Shown: positions 1 through 6,488, counted from the first letter of the stretch. The stretch is 10,381 nucleotides of DNA from Burkholderiales bacterium RIFCSPHIGHO2_12_FULL_61_11 (GCA_001770785.1 MERZ01000409.1:1-10381), one strand, 5' to 3'. The notes: generated from the letters alone by a model not told the origin. Numbers and translations are program-made.

Positions 1-132
1 ATTGGGGCCGATGAGCGCATGACGCGCGCCGCGCTGAAGATTCAGTGTGACGTTATTGGTGGCCGTGATACCGCCAAAACGCATTACCAGACCTTGCGCG
101 GACAGCACGGTTTCGTTGTGGCTGGTGCTCAT
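1..132 (-). CDS. livG: HAAT-family ABC transporter ATP-binding protein (LivG-type), N-terminal part only
   Basis: Cytoplasmic ATPase subunit of the Liv-type importer encoded by the genes upstream of it. Only the first 44 residues are in the window; the gene runs off the left edge. The visible part has the usual opening of LivG proteins: a short N-terminus, the A-loop region with RFGGITA, the N-N-V-T-L strand, and then HALIGPN, which is the start of the Walker A motif (GPNGAGKT). The sequence stops exactly inside that motif. The ATG overlaps the livM stop codon as ATGA, so translation is probably coupled. LivG and LivF are the usual pair in these transporters, so livF is expected just beyond the edge. 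The family assignment is firm; the substrate is not shown by this fragment. Confidence 0.9.
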   Translation of the reverse strand, partial: MSTSHNETVLSAQGLVMRFGGITATNNVTLNLQRGARHALIGPN

Positions 133-1115
133 GCCTTGGGCCCGCCAAAAAATCGGGGAAACCATGTCCAGGGCCGGATCAACCGCTCACGGCCTACCAG
201 CACCAGCACCACCAGGAACAATCCAATCCAGAAGGTCCAGTACTGCGGGGTAATGGAGGAAATCAGGTCCTGCATCAGCTTGAACACAATCGCCCCAGCC
301 ACGCCGCCATAGAGCCAGCCCGTGCCGCCCACCACCAATACCAGCAGCACATCGGCCGAGCGATTAAATTCAAACAGGTCCAACGAGGCAAACCCGGTGG
401 TTTGCGCCATCAAGGCACCCGCAGCGCCCGCCATGCCAGCGGCCACGGTGTAAACAACCGAAAGCCGCTGGGTGACCGGAATGCCGATGGCCATGGCGCG
501 CAAGCGGTTGTCACGGATGGCCTTGAGCGTGGCACCAAACGGGGAATTGACCAGGCGGCGCGCCAGCACAAAAAGCACCAGCAGCACGCTGATCGAATAC
601 CAGGCGGCTGTACGCCCGGACAAATCGAACTCGAACCGCCCCAGCACCGGCCCCATCACCACCCCTTGCAGGCCATCGGCGCCGCCTGTGAGCCAGTCGA
701 GCTTGTTGGCCAACTCCATCAGGATCAGACCCACACCCAGCGTGACCATCAATCGGGTGAGGTCGCTGCCGCGGATGATGGTCATGCTGCACACCGCCCC
801 CAACAGCGTGGACACGCCAATGGCCACAGCCATGCCAACCAGCGGATCGGGCATGACCAGCTTGGCGAACAACGCAGCGGTGTAGGCGCCCAAGCCAAAA
901 AAAGCCGCATGGCCCAACGACACAATGCCCGTAAACCCCAAAATAATATCCAGCGACACGGCAAACAGGGTCACGATGGCAATCTCATTGATGATCAGCG
1001 CATGGCGTGAGAGCAGCAGGGGCGAAGCCAGCGCCAGCGCCCACAACGCCAGCTCCCAGGGCTTCCAGCGGCGCGTCGTTGTCAGTGCATTCATGGAGGT
1101 CACGACATGCTTCAT
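129..1115 (-). CDS. livM: HAAT-family ABC transporter permease, LivM type
   Basis: Inner-membrane permease subunit that pairs with LivH to form the channel of a hydrophobic/branched-chain amino-acid-type importer. The protein is 328 residues, normal for LivM. It has a run of hydrophobic segments from about residue 20 on, and the family signature GFTGIVSLGHAAFFGLGAY near residues 60-80. A second conserved stretch, with GATLKAIRDNRLRAMAIG near 190-215, is the loop that contacts the ATPases. The start ATG overlaps the livH stop as ATGA, and its own stop overlaps the livG start the same way, so this is one operon with coupled translation. A shorter start at Met8 is possible. Family members carry Leu/Ile/Val, but also urea, short amides and aromatic acids, so livM is a family name here and not a substrate claim. 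Confidence 0.93.
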   Translation of the reverse strand: MKHVVTSMNALTTTRRWKPWELALWALALASPLLLSRHALIINEIAIVTLFAVSLDIILGFTGIVSLGHAAFFGLGAYTAALFAKLVMPDPLVGMAVAIGVSTLLGAVCSMTIIRGSDLTRLMVTLGVGLILMELANKLDWLTGGADGLQGVVMGPVLGRFEFDLSGRTAAWYSISVLLVLFVLARRLVNSPFGATLKAIRDNRLRAMAIGIPVTQRLSVVYTVAAGMAGAAGALMAQTTGFASLDLFEFNRSADVLLVLVVGGTGWLYGGVAGAIVFKLMQDLISSITPQYWTFWIGLFLVVLVLVGRERLIRPWTWFPRFFGGPKA

Positions 1116-1987
1116 GATTTACCGCCCTTGCGTACAAACAGGCCTTGGGGACGCCAAAGCAGAATCGCAATCATCAAGCAATACACAATAAAAGCCCCGA
1201 GTTTTGGGATGTAGTATTTGCCGGCTACATCCGCAATGCCCAGCAGCAAGGCTGCCAACAAGGGCCCGCTGATGCTTGAGGTGCCGCCGACTGCCACCAC
1301 GATCAGAAAATAGATCATGAACTTGAGTGCAAAAGTGGGATCGAGCCCCAGCACCTCGGCCCCCAGCGCGCCGCCCAGTCCGGCCAAGCCGGAGCCCATG
1401 GCGAAGGTCGACAAAAACACCACGTTGACGTTGATGCCCAATCCGGCGGCCACGCGCTGATCATCCACCGAGGCGCGCAAGCGGCTGCCAAAACGCGTCT
1501 TGGTCAGCACAAATTGCAGGCCCACCGTGAGTGCCGCGCACACCGCAATGATGAACAGGCGGTAGTGGCCCATGCCCAGCCTCCAGGCGCCCTCGCCCAG
1601 CTCGGTGCGACCCTTGAGCCATTCGGGCAACTGGATGATTTGCTGGGTGGAGCCAATAAAGTAATCGGCACTGGCCACGGCCATGAAGGTCAGGCCAATG
1701 GAAAACAGCACCTGGTCCAGATGCGGCTTGTGGTAGAGCGGCCGATACAGCGTGCGCTCCAGAATGCCGCCCAGCAACGCCGCACCCAAGAACGCGAGCG
1801 GCAGGCACACCAGAAAAGGCACCCCCACGCGCTGCATGAGCAGCACGGTGATATAGCCACCCACCATGGCAAAGGCGCCGTGCGCAAGGTTGATGAAATT
1901 CATCAACCCCATGGTCACGGCCAAGCCCACGGCAAGAATGAACAACAGCATGCCATAGGCGATGCCATCGAAGAGGATAGTCAGCAT
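1112..1987 (-). CDS. livH: HAAT-family ABC transporter permease, LivH type
   Basis: Second inner-membrane permease of the Liv-type importer. It is 291 residues, typical of LivH, and opens directly with a hydrophobic segment. The LivH signature MGLMNFINLAHGAFAMVGGY lies near residues 26-45, and the conserved RASVDDQRVAAGLGI loop that meets the ATPases is near 170-185. The C-terminus has the usual LLWRPQGLF ending. The chosen ATG gives the common N-terminus LTILFDGIAYGMLLF; its Shine-Dalgarno is weak (GGA about a dozen bases upstream). The gene lies 89 bases downstream of livK, with a hairpin in between, and overlaps livM by four bases (ATGA). The weak start and the hairpin both suggest lower expression than livK. 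Confidence 0.93.
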   Translation of the reverse strand: MLTILFDGIAYGMLLFILAVGLAVTMGLMNFINLAHGAFAMVGGYITVLLMQRVGVPFLVCLPLAFLGAALLGGILERTLYRPLYHKPHLDQVLFSIGLTFMAVASADYFIGSTQQIIQLPEWLKGRTELGEGAWRLGMGHYRLFIIAVCAALTVGLQFVLTKTRFGSRLRASVDDQRVAAGLGINVNVVFLSTFAMGSGLAGLGGALGAEVLGLDPTFALKFMIYFLIVVAVGGTSSISGPLLAALLLGIADVAGKYYIPKLGAFIVYCLMIAILLWRPQGLFVRKGGKS

Positions 1988-2015
1988 TCAAACATCCGTT
2001 GAATCCGGGCTTGTC

Positions 2016-2067
2016 AAAGAAAACACCGTCTACCCCGAGTCAACTAGCAGCTCGGGGCAGACGGTGT
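2016..2067 (-). terminator. Hairpin with T-rich tail between livK and livH (terminator or attenuator)
   Basis: Two 17-base arms, 2051-2067 and 2023-2039, flank an 11-base loop. In DNA they match at 16 of 17 positions. The odd position (2032/2058) is an A-C mismatch in the plus-strand transcript but a U-G wobble in the minus-strand transcript, so the full stem forms only in the liv mRNA direction. On that strand the stem is followed by TTTTCTTT. It starts ten bases after the livK stop codon. It looks like an intrinsic terminator that is partly read through, or a stabiliser of the livK 3' end; either would give excess binding protein over permeases. Confidence 0.75.
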
Positions 2068-2076
2068 GATGGACTC

Positions 2077-3249
2077 TTACTTCTCTTTACCGGGGTCCTT
2101 GACGTCCTTGATCACGTCAAATTCCACGTTGTAAAGTTGGCCGCCTTTTCGTTCAACCTTGCGCAAGTAAATGTTTTGCACCACGTCGCGGGTTTGCGCA
2201 TCGATGAACATGGGGCCACGCGGGCTCTCGAAGATCTGACCCTTCATGGCCGCCAGCAGGGCCTCGCCACCGCCCTTGCCTTTGGTGATTTTGAGCGCTT
2301 CGTAAATCACGCGCATGCCGTCGTAGCCACCGACCGCCATGAAGTTGGGGCGCAGACCCTTGTTGGCCTTGCCGAAGGCCTCGACGAACTTCTTGTTCAG
2401 GGCCGACGGGTGTGCCGCCGAGTAGTGATGCGACGTGACCACGCCCAAGGCACCATCGCCCATGTCATTGAGCTGATCGTCATCGGTCACGTCGCCCGTG
2501 CCAATGAGCTTGATGCCGGCTTTGTCCATGCCGCGCTCAAGAAATTGCTTCATCACCGCCGCGCCCGCGCCGGACGGCACAAACACAAACAGGGCGTCGG
2601 GTTTGAGGTCGCGCACCTTTTGCAGGAAGGGAGCGAAGTCGGGGTTACGCAGGGGCACACGCAGCGACTCGGCCACCTGGCCGCCGTTGAAGGTCAGGCG
2701 CTCTTTAAAGTATTTTTCAGCGTCAATGCCGGGGCCGTAGTCGCTGACCAGCGTCACCACTTTCTTGATGCCATTCTTGGGTGCCCAGTCCCCCATGGCG
2801 ACAGCGGCCTGCGCCAGCGTGAAGCTGGTGCGCACGATGTAAGGAGAGGCCTGCGTGATGCTGGAGGTGGCCGCCGCCATCACCACCATCGGCGTTTTCG
2901 ACTGGGTCGCGAGCGGCGCCGTGGCGAAGGCTGAGGGCGTGATGCCAAAACCGGCCAGCACATTGACCTTGTCGTTGACGATCAACTCCTGGGCCAAGCG
3001 TCTGGTGACATCGGGCACACTGGTGTCGTCCTTGACGATCAGTTCGATTTTCTTGCCCGCCACGTTATCGCCATTCTGTGCCATGTACAGGCGCGCCGCA
3101 GCTTCGATCTGGCGGCCCGTCGTGGCCTGCTGTCCCGTCATCGGAAGAATCAAGCCGATCTTGAAGGTGTTGGTCTGGGCTATGGCACTGACCGATGAAA
3201 GCGCGGCAACGGCGAGCATTGTGGCGCTGAGGAACAATCGTTTTTTCAT
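2077..3249 (-). CDS. livK: Periplasmic substrate-binding protein of a HAAT-family ABC transporter (LivK type)
   Basis: Captures the substrate in the periplasm and delivers it to the LivHM permease. The protein is 390 residues and begins with a clear Sec signal peptide: MKKR, a hydrophobic core, and a likely cleavage after SVSAIA, before Gln25. There is no lipobox Cys, so a soluble periplasmic protein is expected. The mature part begins with the strand FKIGLILPMTGQQATTGRQ, characteristic of the Peripla_BP_6 (type 1 periplasmic-binding) fold, and continues with VKDDTSVPDVTRRLAQELI. A GGAGA ribosome-binding site sits six bases before the ATG. It is the first gene of the livKHMG unit and is divergent from the ligAB-type dioxygenase genes, so an aromatic acid is a reasonable ligand guess. 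Nothing in the sequence proves that; an amino acid or amide ligand is also possible. Confidence 0.92.
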   Translation of the reverse strand: MKKRLFLSATMLAVAALSSVSAIAQTNTFKIGLILPMTGQQATTGRQIEAAARLYMAQNGDNVAGKKIELIVKDDTSVPDVTRRLAQELIVNDKVNVLAGFGITPSAFATAPLATQSKTPMVVMAAATSSITQASPYIVRTSFTLAQAAVAMGDWAPKNGIKKVVTLVSDYGPGIDAEKYFKERLTFNGGQVAESLRVPLRNPDFAPFLQKVRDLKPDALFVFVPSGAGAAVMKQFLERGMDKAGIKLIGTGDVTDDDQLNDMGDGALGVVTSHHYSAAHPSALNKKFVEAFGKANKGLRPNFMAVGGYDGMRVIYEALKITKGKGGGEALLAAMKGQIFESPRGPMFIDAQTRDVVQNIYLRKVERKGGQLYNVEFDVIKDVKDPGKEK

Positions 3250-3666
3250 GCTGTGTCTCCAAAAATTAATTGTAAGTGATCGTCGTTTTAAAGAAGCATA
3301 TTTGCAAGTGTAATTTTGCTCTTTTTAATATAACGATTTCGAATAGCTTTGTATCAGCAGATTTTCAGGTGCCAGGCACTGTCTGGTTTGAGACTACTCG
3401 GTTCCGGCAGAACGTGATGGCAGCTGACCTGAGCTTTGAGTTTCTCGTAGGCTTGCATACTCTTTTGCCAATCGTCAACGGGAGCTTTTCAATGGTCTTG
3501 CGACGCTTGGCAACATGCCACTTCTCTGCACTATTTGCTCATTGCCGCCAGCGCCTGTTGCATGTCCTCACGCTTGTCCACCGCAACGTAGCCCGCGTCG
3601 GGCCTGGAACTGATTTGGGTCGGTGCGGCAGGATTCATCTGGGCTCGGCAACTTTTCTATAACGGT

Positions 3667-3704
3667 CATGATTCATGTGTTTATCTTTGGCAATTGGATG
3701 CAAA
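3667..3704. promoter_or_regulatory. Possible operator sites upstream of ligA
   Basis: Two imperfect dyads lie 41-78 bases before the ligA start codon. CATGA-T-TCATG (3667-3677) is a perfect 5+1+5 interrupted palindrome. TTTGGCA-ATTGGA-TGCAAA (3686-3704) is an approximate inverted repeat of a size that fits a LysR-type regulator box. Protocatechuate 4,5-cleavage genes in Comamonas are controlled by a LysR-type regulator, so such a site would make sense, but no regulator gene is in the window. The match is weak and could be chance. Confidence 0.2.
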
Positions 3705-3732
3705 ATACAGAAATTTGACGATGCTCAATAAC

Positions 3733-3737
3733 AGGAG
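3733..3737 (+). promoter_or_regulatory. Ribosome-binding site that sets the GTG start of ligA
   Basis: AGGAG lies seven bases before GTG at 3745. The two in-frame ATG codons upstream (3694, 3721) have no such signal, and this AGGAG would fall inside a frame begun from them. This decides for the GTG start. Confidence 0.8.
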
Positions 3738-3744
3738 ACAAATC

Positions 3745-4101
3745 GTGGCTTCATCCCAACCCTTTCCCAAAATTCCGGGCACCACACCCTTTGATGGCGC
3801 GCAGGCCCGAAAAGGCTATGCGCTCAACAAGATGTGCTTTTCGTTCAACTCGGCGGACAACCGCGCCGAGTTCCAGAAGGACGAGGAGGCCTACATGCGC
3901 AAGTACGGCCTGAACGAGCAGCAGGCTGCCGCCATCCGCGCGCGCAACGTGCTGCAACTCATTGCGGCCGGCGGCAACGCCTATTACCTGGCCAAGTTTG
4001 CCGGCATCTTTGGCCTGGACATGCAGGATATCGGCGCCCAGCAGACCGGCCTGAGCAAAGACGAATTCCAGGCCAAGCTGCGCGCGGCCAACAACCCATA
4101 A
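3745..4101 (+). CDS. ligA: LigA-type small (alpha) subunit of an extradiol dioxygenase, protocatechuate 4,5-dioxygenase family
   Basis: Small subunit of a two-component class III extradiol dioxygenase; in LigAB it covers the active site of the large subunit. With the GTG start it is 118 residues, slightly shorter than Sphingobium LigA. Recognisable LigA features in order are IPGTTPFDGAQARKGYALN (about residues 10-28), the NRAEFQKDEEAYMRKYGL helix region (about 36-53), and GGNAYYLAKFAGIFGLD (about 75-91), followed by a Q-Q-T-G-L-S-K-D-E-F segment corresponding to the MTGMT-EEY region of LigA. It differs from the classic proteins in core stretches (CFSFNSA in place of AMSLMKA; IRARNVLQLIAAGG), so it may be a divergent branch acting on a related catechol. 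It is 18 bases upstream of the large-subunit gene. In Comamonas the equivalent is called pmdA. Confidence 0.88.
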   Translation: MASSQPFPKIPGTTPFDGAQARKGYALNKMCFSFNSADNRAEFQKDEEAYMRKYGLNEQQAAAIRARNVLQLIAAGGNAYYLAKFAGIFGLDMQDIGAQQTGLSKDEFQAKLRAANNP

Positions 4102-4103
4102 GC

Positions 4104-4110
4104 AAGGAGG
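4104..4110 (+). promoter_or_regulatory. Full-consensus ribosome-binding site of ligB
   Basis: AAGGAGG lies nine bases before the ligB ATG at 4120, directly after the ligA stop. It is the strongest translation signal in the window and suggests that the large subunit is made at a high, independent rate. Confidence 0.85.
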
Positions 4111-4119
4111 ACAGACATC

Positions 4120-4971
4120 ATGGCAAAACTCATCGGCTGCATCGGCACCTCGCACATTCCCGCCATCGGCGGCGCGATTCACAAGGGCCTTCAGCAAGAC
4201 CCCTACTGGAAGCCGTTCTTTGACGGCTTTCCGCCCATTCGCGACTGGCTCGGCCAGGTCAAGCCCGACGTGGTGGTGATGTTCTACAACGATCACGGCC
4301 TCAATTTTTTCCTCGACAAGATGCCCACCTTCGCCGTCGGTGCCGCAGCGCAGTACAACAACGCCGACGAAGGCTGGGGCATTCCGACCTTGCCGCCGTT
4401 CAAGGGCGAGTTGGACCTGTCGTGGCAGATCATCAACACGCTGGTGGAGAAAGAGTTCGATATCGTGACCTGCCAGGAGATGCTGGTGGACCATGCCTGC
4501 ACCCTGCCTTTGAAGCTCTTGTGGCCCGAGGGCGATTGCCCGGTAACGGTGGTGCCAATCTGCATCAACACGGTGCAGTTTCCGCTGCCCAAAGCCAGCC
4601 GTGTCTATGCTCTGGGCCGGGCCGTGGGCGAGGCGATTGCGGCGTGGGACAGCAGCAAGACGGTGGCAGTGATCGGCTCCGGCGGCCTGTCGCATCAGCT
4701 TGACGGCGAACGGGCCGGCCACATCAACAAGGCGTTTGACCTGCAGTTCATGGAGAGCCTGCTGACCAACCCCGAGTGGGCCACGCAGTTCAGCATCCAC
4801 GAGCTGGTGGAGAAAACCGGCACCCAGGGGGTGGAGCTGCTGATGTGGCTGGCCATGCGCGCTACCCTCACCACCGGCAAGGGTGCTGGCGTTCGCAAGG
4901 TGCACAGCAACTACCACATCCCGATTTCCAACACCGCTACCGGCTTGCTGGCGCTGGAAAAGGTGGAATGA
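4120..4971 (+). CDS. ligB: LigB-type large (beta, catalytic) subunit of an extradiol dioxygenase, protocatechuate 4,5-dioxygenase family
   Basis: Catalytic non-haem Fe(II) subunit that inserts O2 next to the two hydroxyls of a catechol such as protocatechuate, giving a muconic semialdehyde. It is 283 residues; Sphingobium LigB is about 300. The expected iron ligands are in place: His12 (GTSHIPA), His59 (YNDHG) and Glu239 (GVELLMW). The catalytic base His192 is in GSGGLSHQL, and the substrate-side His125 is in MLVDHACTLP. The DEGWGIPTLPPF and KEFDIVTCQEM segments also match the family. The closing YHIPISNTATG stretch is typical of LigB. With ligA it forms a two-gene unit; the rest of the meta-cleavage pathway (ligC/pmdC dehydrogenase, hydrolase, hydratase, aldolase) is not seen. 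Gallate or a methoxylated catechol are alternative substrates. In Comamonas the equivalent is pmdB. Confidence 0.92.
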   Translation: MAKLIGCIGTSHIPAIGGAIHKGLQQDPYWKPFFDGFPPIRDWLGQVKPDVVVMFYNDHGLNFFLDKMPTFAVGAAAQYNNADEGWGIPTLPPFKGELDLSWQIINTLVEKEFDIVTCQEMLVDHACTLPLKLLWPEGDCPVTVVPICINTVQFPLPKASRVYALGRAVGEAIAAWDSSKTVAVIGSGGLSHQLDGERAGHINKAFDLQFMESLLTNPEWATQFSIHELVEKTGTQGVELLMWLAMRATLTTGKGAGVRKVHSNYHIPISNTATGLLALEKVE

Positions 4972-5006
4972 CAGAAATGTCTTAGGCTACTAAAAATAGC
5001 GCCCTC

Positions 5007-5132
5007 ATGACCGATATCCAAAGTCGCATCACCTACGCCAGCGATGCGTTCGTTGCAGTCAGCGGCTTCGGTCGTGAGGAGATCATCGGTGCGCACCAAA
5101 CCCGAGGCGCAGAAAGTGACCGCCGCCGATAG
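5007..5132 (+). pseudogene. Fragment of a PAS domain, like that of Aer-type chemoreceptors
   Basis: A 41-codon frame reads MTDIQSRITYASDAFVAVSG and then F-G-R-E-E-I-I-G-A-H before running into unrelated sequence and a TAG. This matches the start of the PAS sensor domain of aerotaxis receptors, whose pattern is TTDL-xx-ITYxNxAFxEVSGFxxEELxG. The roughly 20-25 residues that normally precede it and everything after the first PAS helix (the PHNIVRHPDMP segment and the rest of the receptor) are missing. It has no ribosome-binding site. It lies 35 bases after ligB, and its similarity ends just before the folD remnant on the other strand. I take it as a relic brought in by rearrangement. A chance match is possible but unlikely over so many matching positions. 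Confidence 0.55.
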
Positions 5133-5276
5133 CACCCGTGAGGCTGGATTGTCACCCACCAGAAGCACCCCCAGGCCCGGCGTGATGGCTTGTCGGCGCA
5201 GGCTGTCGGCCAGCAGCCGGAAATCTTGTCGCAGCTTGTGCGACAAGGCCTAGCCATCAATGATCTGGGCCGTCAT
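5133..5276 (-). pseudogene. folD: folD remnant (methylene-THF dehydrogenase/cyclohydrolase), truncated and with an amber codon
   Basis: FolD oxidises methylene-THF to methenyl-THF and hydrolyses it to formyl-THF. From the ATG at 5276 the frame reads MTAQIIDG, then TAG where FolD proteins have the Lys of IIDGKAL (AAG changed to TAG at 5252-5250), then ALSHKLRQDFRLLADSL, then RRQAITPGLGVLLVGDNPAS, the classic start of FolD. After about codon 48 the similarity stops, where the YVxxKxKAC catalytic region should begin. About five sixths of a normal protein of roughly 285 residues is therefore gone, including the catalytic Lys and the NADP domain. The ATG overlaps the amidohydrolase stop as ATGA, showing that it was the last gene of the corrinoid methyltransferase operon. 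Function must come from another folD copy. Confidence 0.8.
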
Positions 5277-6484
5277 GTCTGATGCTCTCGCGCGATGGCA
5301 GGCCACACCTTCAAAGGCTGTCGCAGGGCACTGATGTGCTCAAACGGATTTTTTGCCAGGAGCACCGCATCAAACGGGGCGCCCCGGCACAGGGTGGTGT
5401 GGTCATGACCAAAATGGCGTCGGCTGTTGGCCGTGGCCGCCGTCAGCGTTTCTTCCAGCGAGAGGCCGGCTTCCAGAAAGCGGTCAATCTCCTCAAACAC
5501 GGCGTGCCCGTGCTGCACGCCCATGCTGCCGGCGTCGGTGCCCAGCAGCAGGGTGACACCCATGTCGCGGGCCAGGGCCAGATGACGGGCGTGTTCGTCC
5601 AGGATGCGTCGCAAATGACCCACCGTCTCGGGCTTCCAGCCGATGGCTTCGGGGTGCGACCACTGAAAATGCACCGGGCCGAAGGTCGGCGTCCAGGCCA
5701 CCCGGTTTTCGGCCATCACAGCCAAGTGGTTGCGGCTCATGAAAAAGCCATGCTCGATGGAGCCGACGCCAGCCGCAGCTGCAATGGCCAGGCCCTTGGC
5801 GCCACTGCAATGGACCATGGTGTTGCGGCCGCAGGCGCGTGCCGTGTCCACTACCAGGCGGGTCTCTGACAGCGTGAACTGTGGCTCGTCCGTGACGGCG
5901 CCGGCATCAAAGTCGATGATGCCGGTGAGGATCAGCTTGATCTCGTCGTTGGTCGCGGCCAGTTCCGTCACCGAGGCATTGATCGCTGCGGCATCCTCGA
6001 CGTCCCTGGCCATGAAGGCGCCGTAACGCTTCGGACGCTTGAGGCCCAGACCGGTTGAACGAATTCGGGTCAGGCCGCTGTTGGGCGTATGTGCTTCCTC
6101 GCGGATGCGGTTGTTGATGCCATGCCGGTCACCAGCATCGCGCACCAGCGTGATGCCTTGGCTGAGGGACTGGCGGGCGCTGGCACGCGCTGCCTCCGTG
6201 AGCTGCTCCAGCGGCTGCTTGAGATGCTCGGATCGCACTTTATTATCAGTGGGCTTGCCATCCAGGAACAGGTGGACATGGGCATCCACCAGCCCCGGCA
6301 GCAGGAAAGCGCCGCGCTCAATGGCCAGTCCGCGTGCGGCCAGGGCTGCTGCATGGTCGCCGGCAGCAATGTCACTGATATGGTGATCAATCACCGTCAC
6401 GGTGGTGGGTCCGGCATGCCGCTTCTCGCCGTCAAACCAGCCGTCCACGACAACGGCAAACCCGGCATTTTGTGTGGGCTCCAT
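5273..6484 (-). CDS. Metal-dependent amidohydrolase, imidazolonepropionase-like group
   Basis: Cytoplasmic TIM-barrel hydrolase of the amidohydrolase superfamily, expected to hydrolyse a C-N or similar bond; substrate unknown. It is 403 residues from the chosen ATG. Metal-site residues are all visible: His69 and His71 (PGLVDAHVHLF), Lys183 (DEIKLILTG, the probable carboxylated Lys), His225 (MVHCSGAKG), His245 (SIEHGFFMS) and Asp317 (LLLGTDAGS). A short N-terminal beta segment precedes the barrel, as is usual. A longer frame begins at 6526, but the ATG at 6484 is preceded by AAGG with nine-base spacing and lies four bases after the stop of the methyltransferase gene, so I prefer it. Its place in a corrinoid methyl-transfer operon before folD is notable: the chloromethane cmu clusters carry a hutI-like gene in a similar position, as I recall. 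It might process a folate or ring-opened C1 intermediate; that is conjecture. Confidence 0.88.
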   Translation of the reverse strand: MEPTQNAGFAVVVDGWFDGEKRHAGPTTVTVIDHHISDIAAGDHAAALAARGLAIERGAFLLPGLVDAHVHLFLDGKPTDNKVRSEHLKQPLEQLTEAARASARQSLSQGITLVRDAGDRHGINNRIREEAHTPNSGLTRIRSTGLGLKRPKRYGAFMARDVEDAAAINASVTELAATNDEIKLILTGIIDFDAGAVTDEPQFTLSETRLVVDTARACGRNTMVHCSGAKGLAIAAAAGVGSIEHGFFMSRNHLAVMAENRVAWTPTFGPVHFQWSHPEAIGWKPETVGHLRRILDEHARHLALARDMGVTLLLGTDAGSMGVQHGHAVFEEIDRFLEAGLSLEETLTAATANSRRHFGHDHTTLCRGAPFDAVLLAKNPFEHISALRQPLKVWPAIAREHQT

Positions 6485-6488
6485 GACG

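Larger units (their letters stand above)
3250..3744. other. Divergent intergenic region between livK and ligA, with control sequences and coding-like remnants
   Basis: These 495 bases hold no gene that I can name. The part next to livK (about 3262-3345) is strikingly AT-rich and must contain the livK promoter, but I see no convincing -35/-10 pair. Between about 3360 and 3660 the composition returns to gene-like. On the minus strand, 3638 down to 3531 reads as a 35-codon open frame ending in DAGYVAVDKREDMQQALAAMSK and a stop; its third positions are GC-rich, like real genes here, but no ribosome-binding site is evident. Another minus-strand stretch near 3390-3480 reads DDWQKSMQAYEKLKAQ. These may be pieces of decayed genes or a small protein gene. 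A perfect interrupted palindrome GTGCC-A-GGCAC lies at 3369-3379. Confidence 0.5.

Noticed and set aside
1999..2934. Plus-strand open frame of 311 codons opposite livK
   Set aside because: Antisense to a binding-protein gene with a clear signal peptide and fold; its composition (many His, Arg, Gly, a poly-His run) is that of a shadow frame.
3276..3662. Plus-strand open frame of 128 codons between livK and ligA
   Set aside because: No ribosome-binding site or recognisable domain; it begins in the AT-rich promoter zone of livK. The minus strand looks more coding-like in part of it.
3751..4917. Long minus-strand open frame (388 codons) opposite ligA and ligB
   Set aside because: It is antisense to two well-supported genes, is rich in His, Arg and Gly/Ala as expected of a mirror frame in GC-rich DNA, and matches no family I know.
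4911..5246. A 111-codon minus-strand open frame as an intact gene overlapping the end of ligB
   Set aside because: Its first part is FolD sequence starting after the amber codon, and the rest is antisense to the PAS fragment and ligB. It is a chance extension of a pseudogene.
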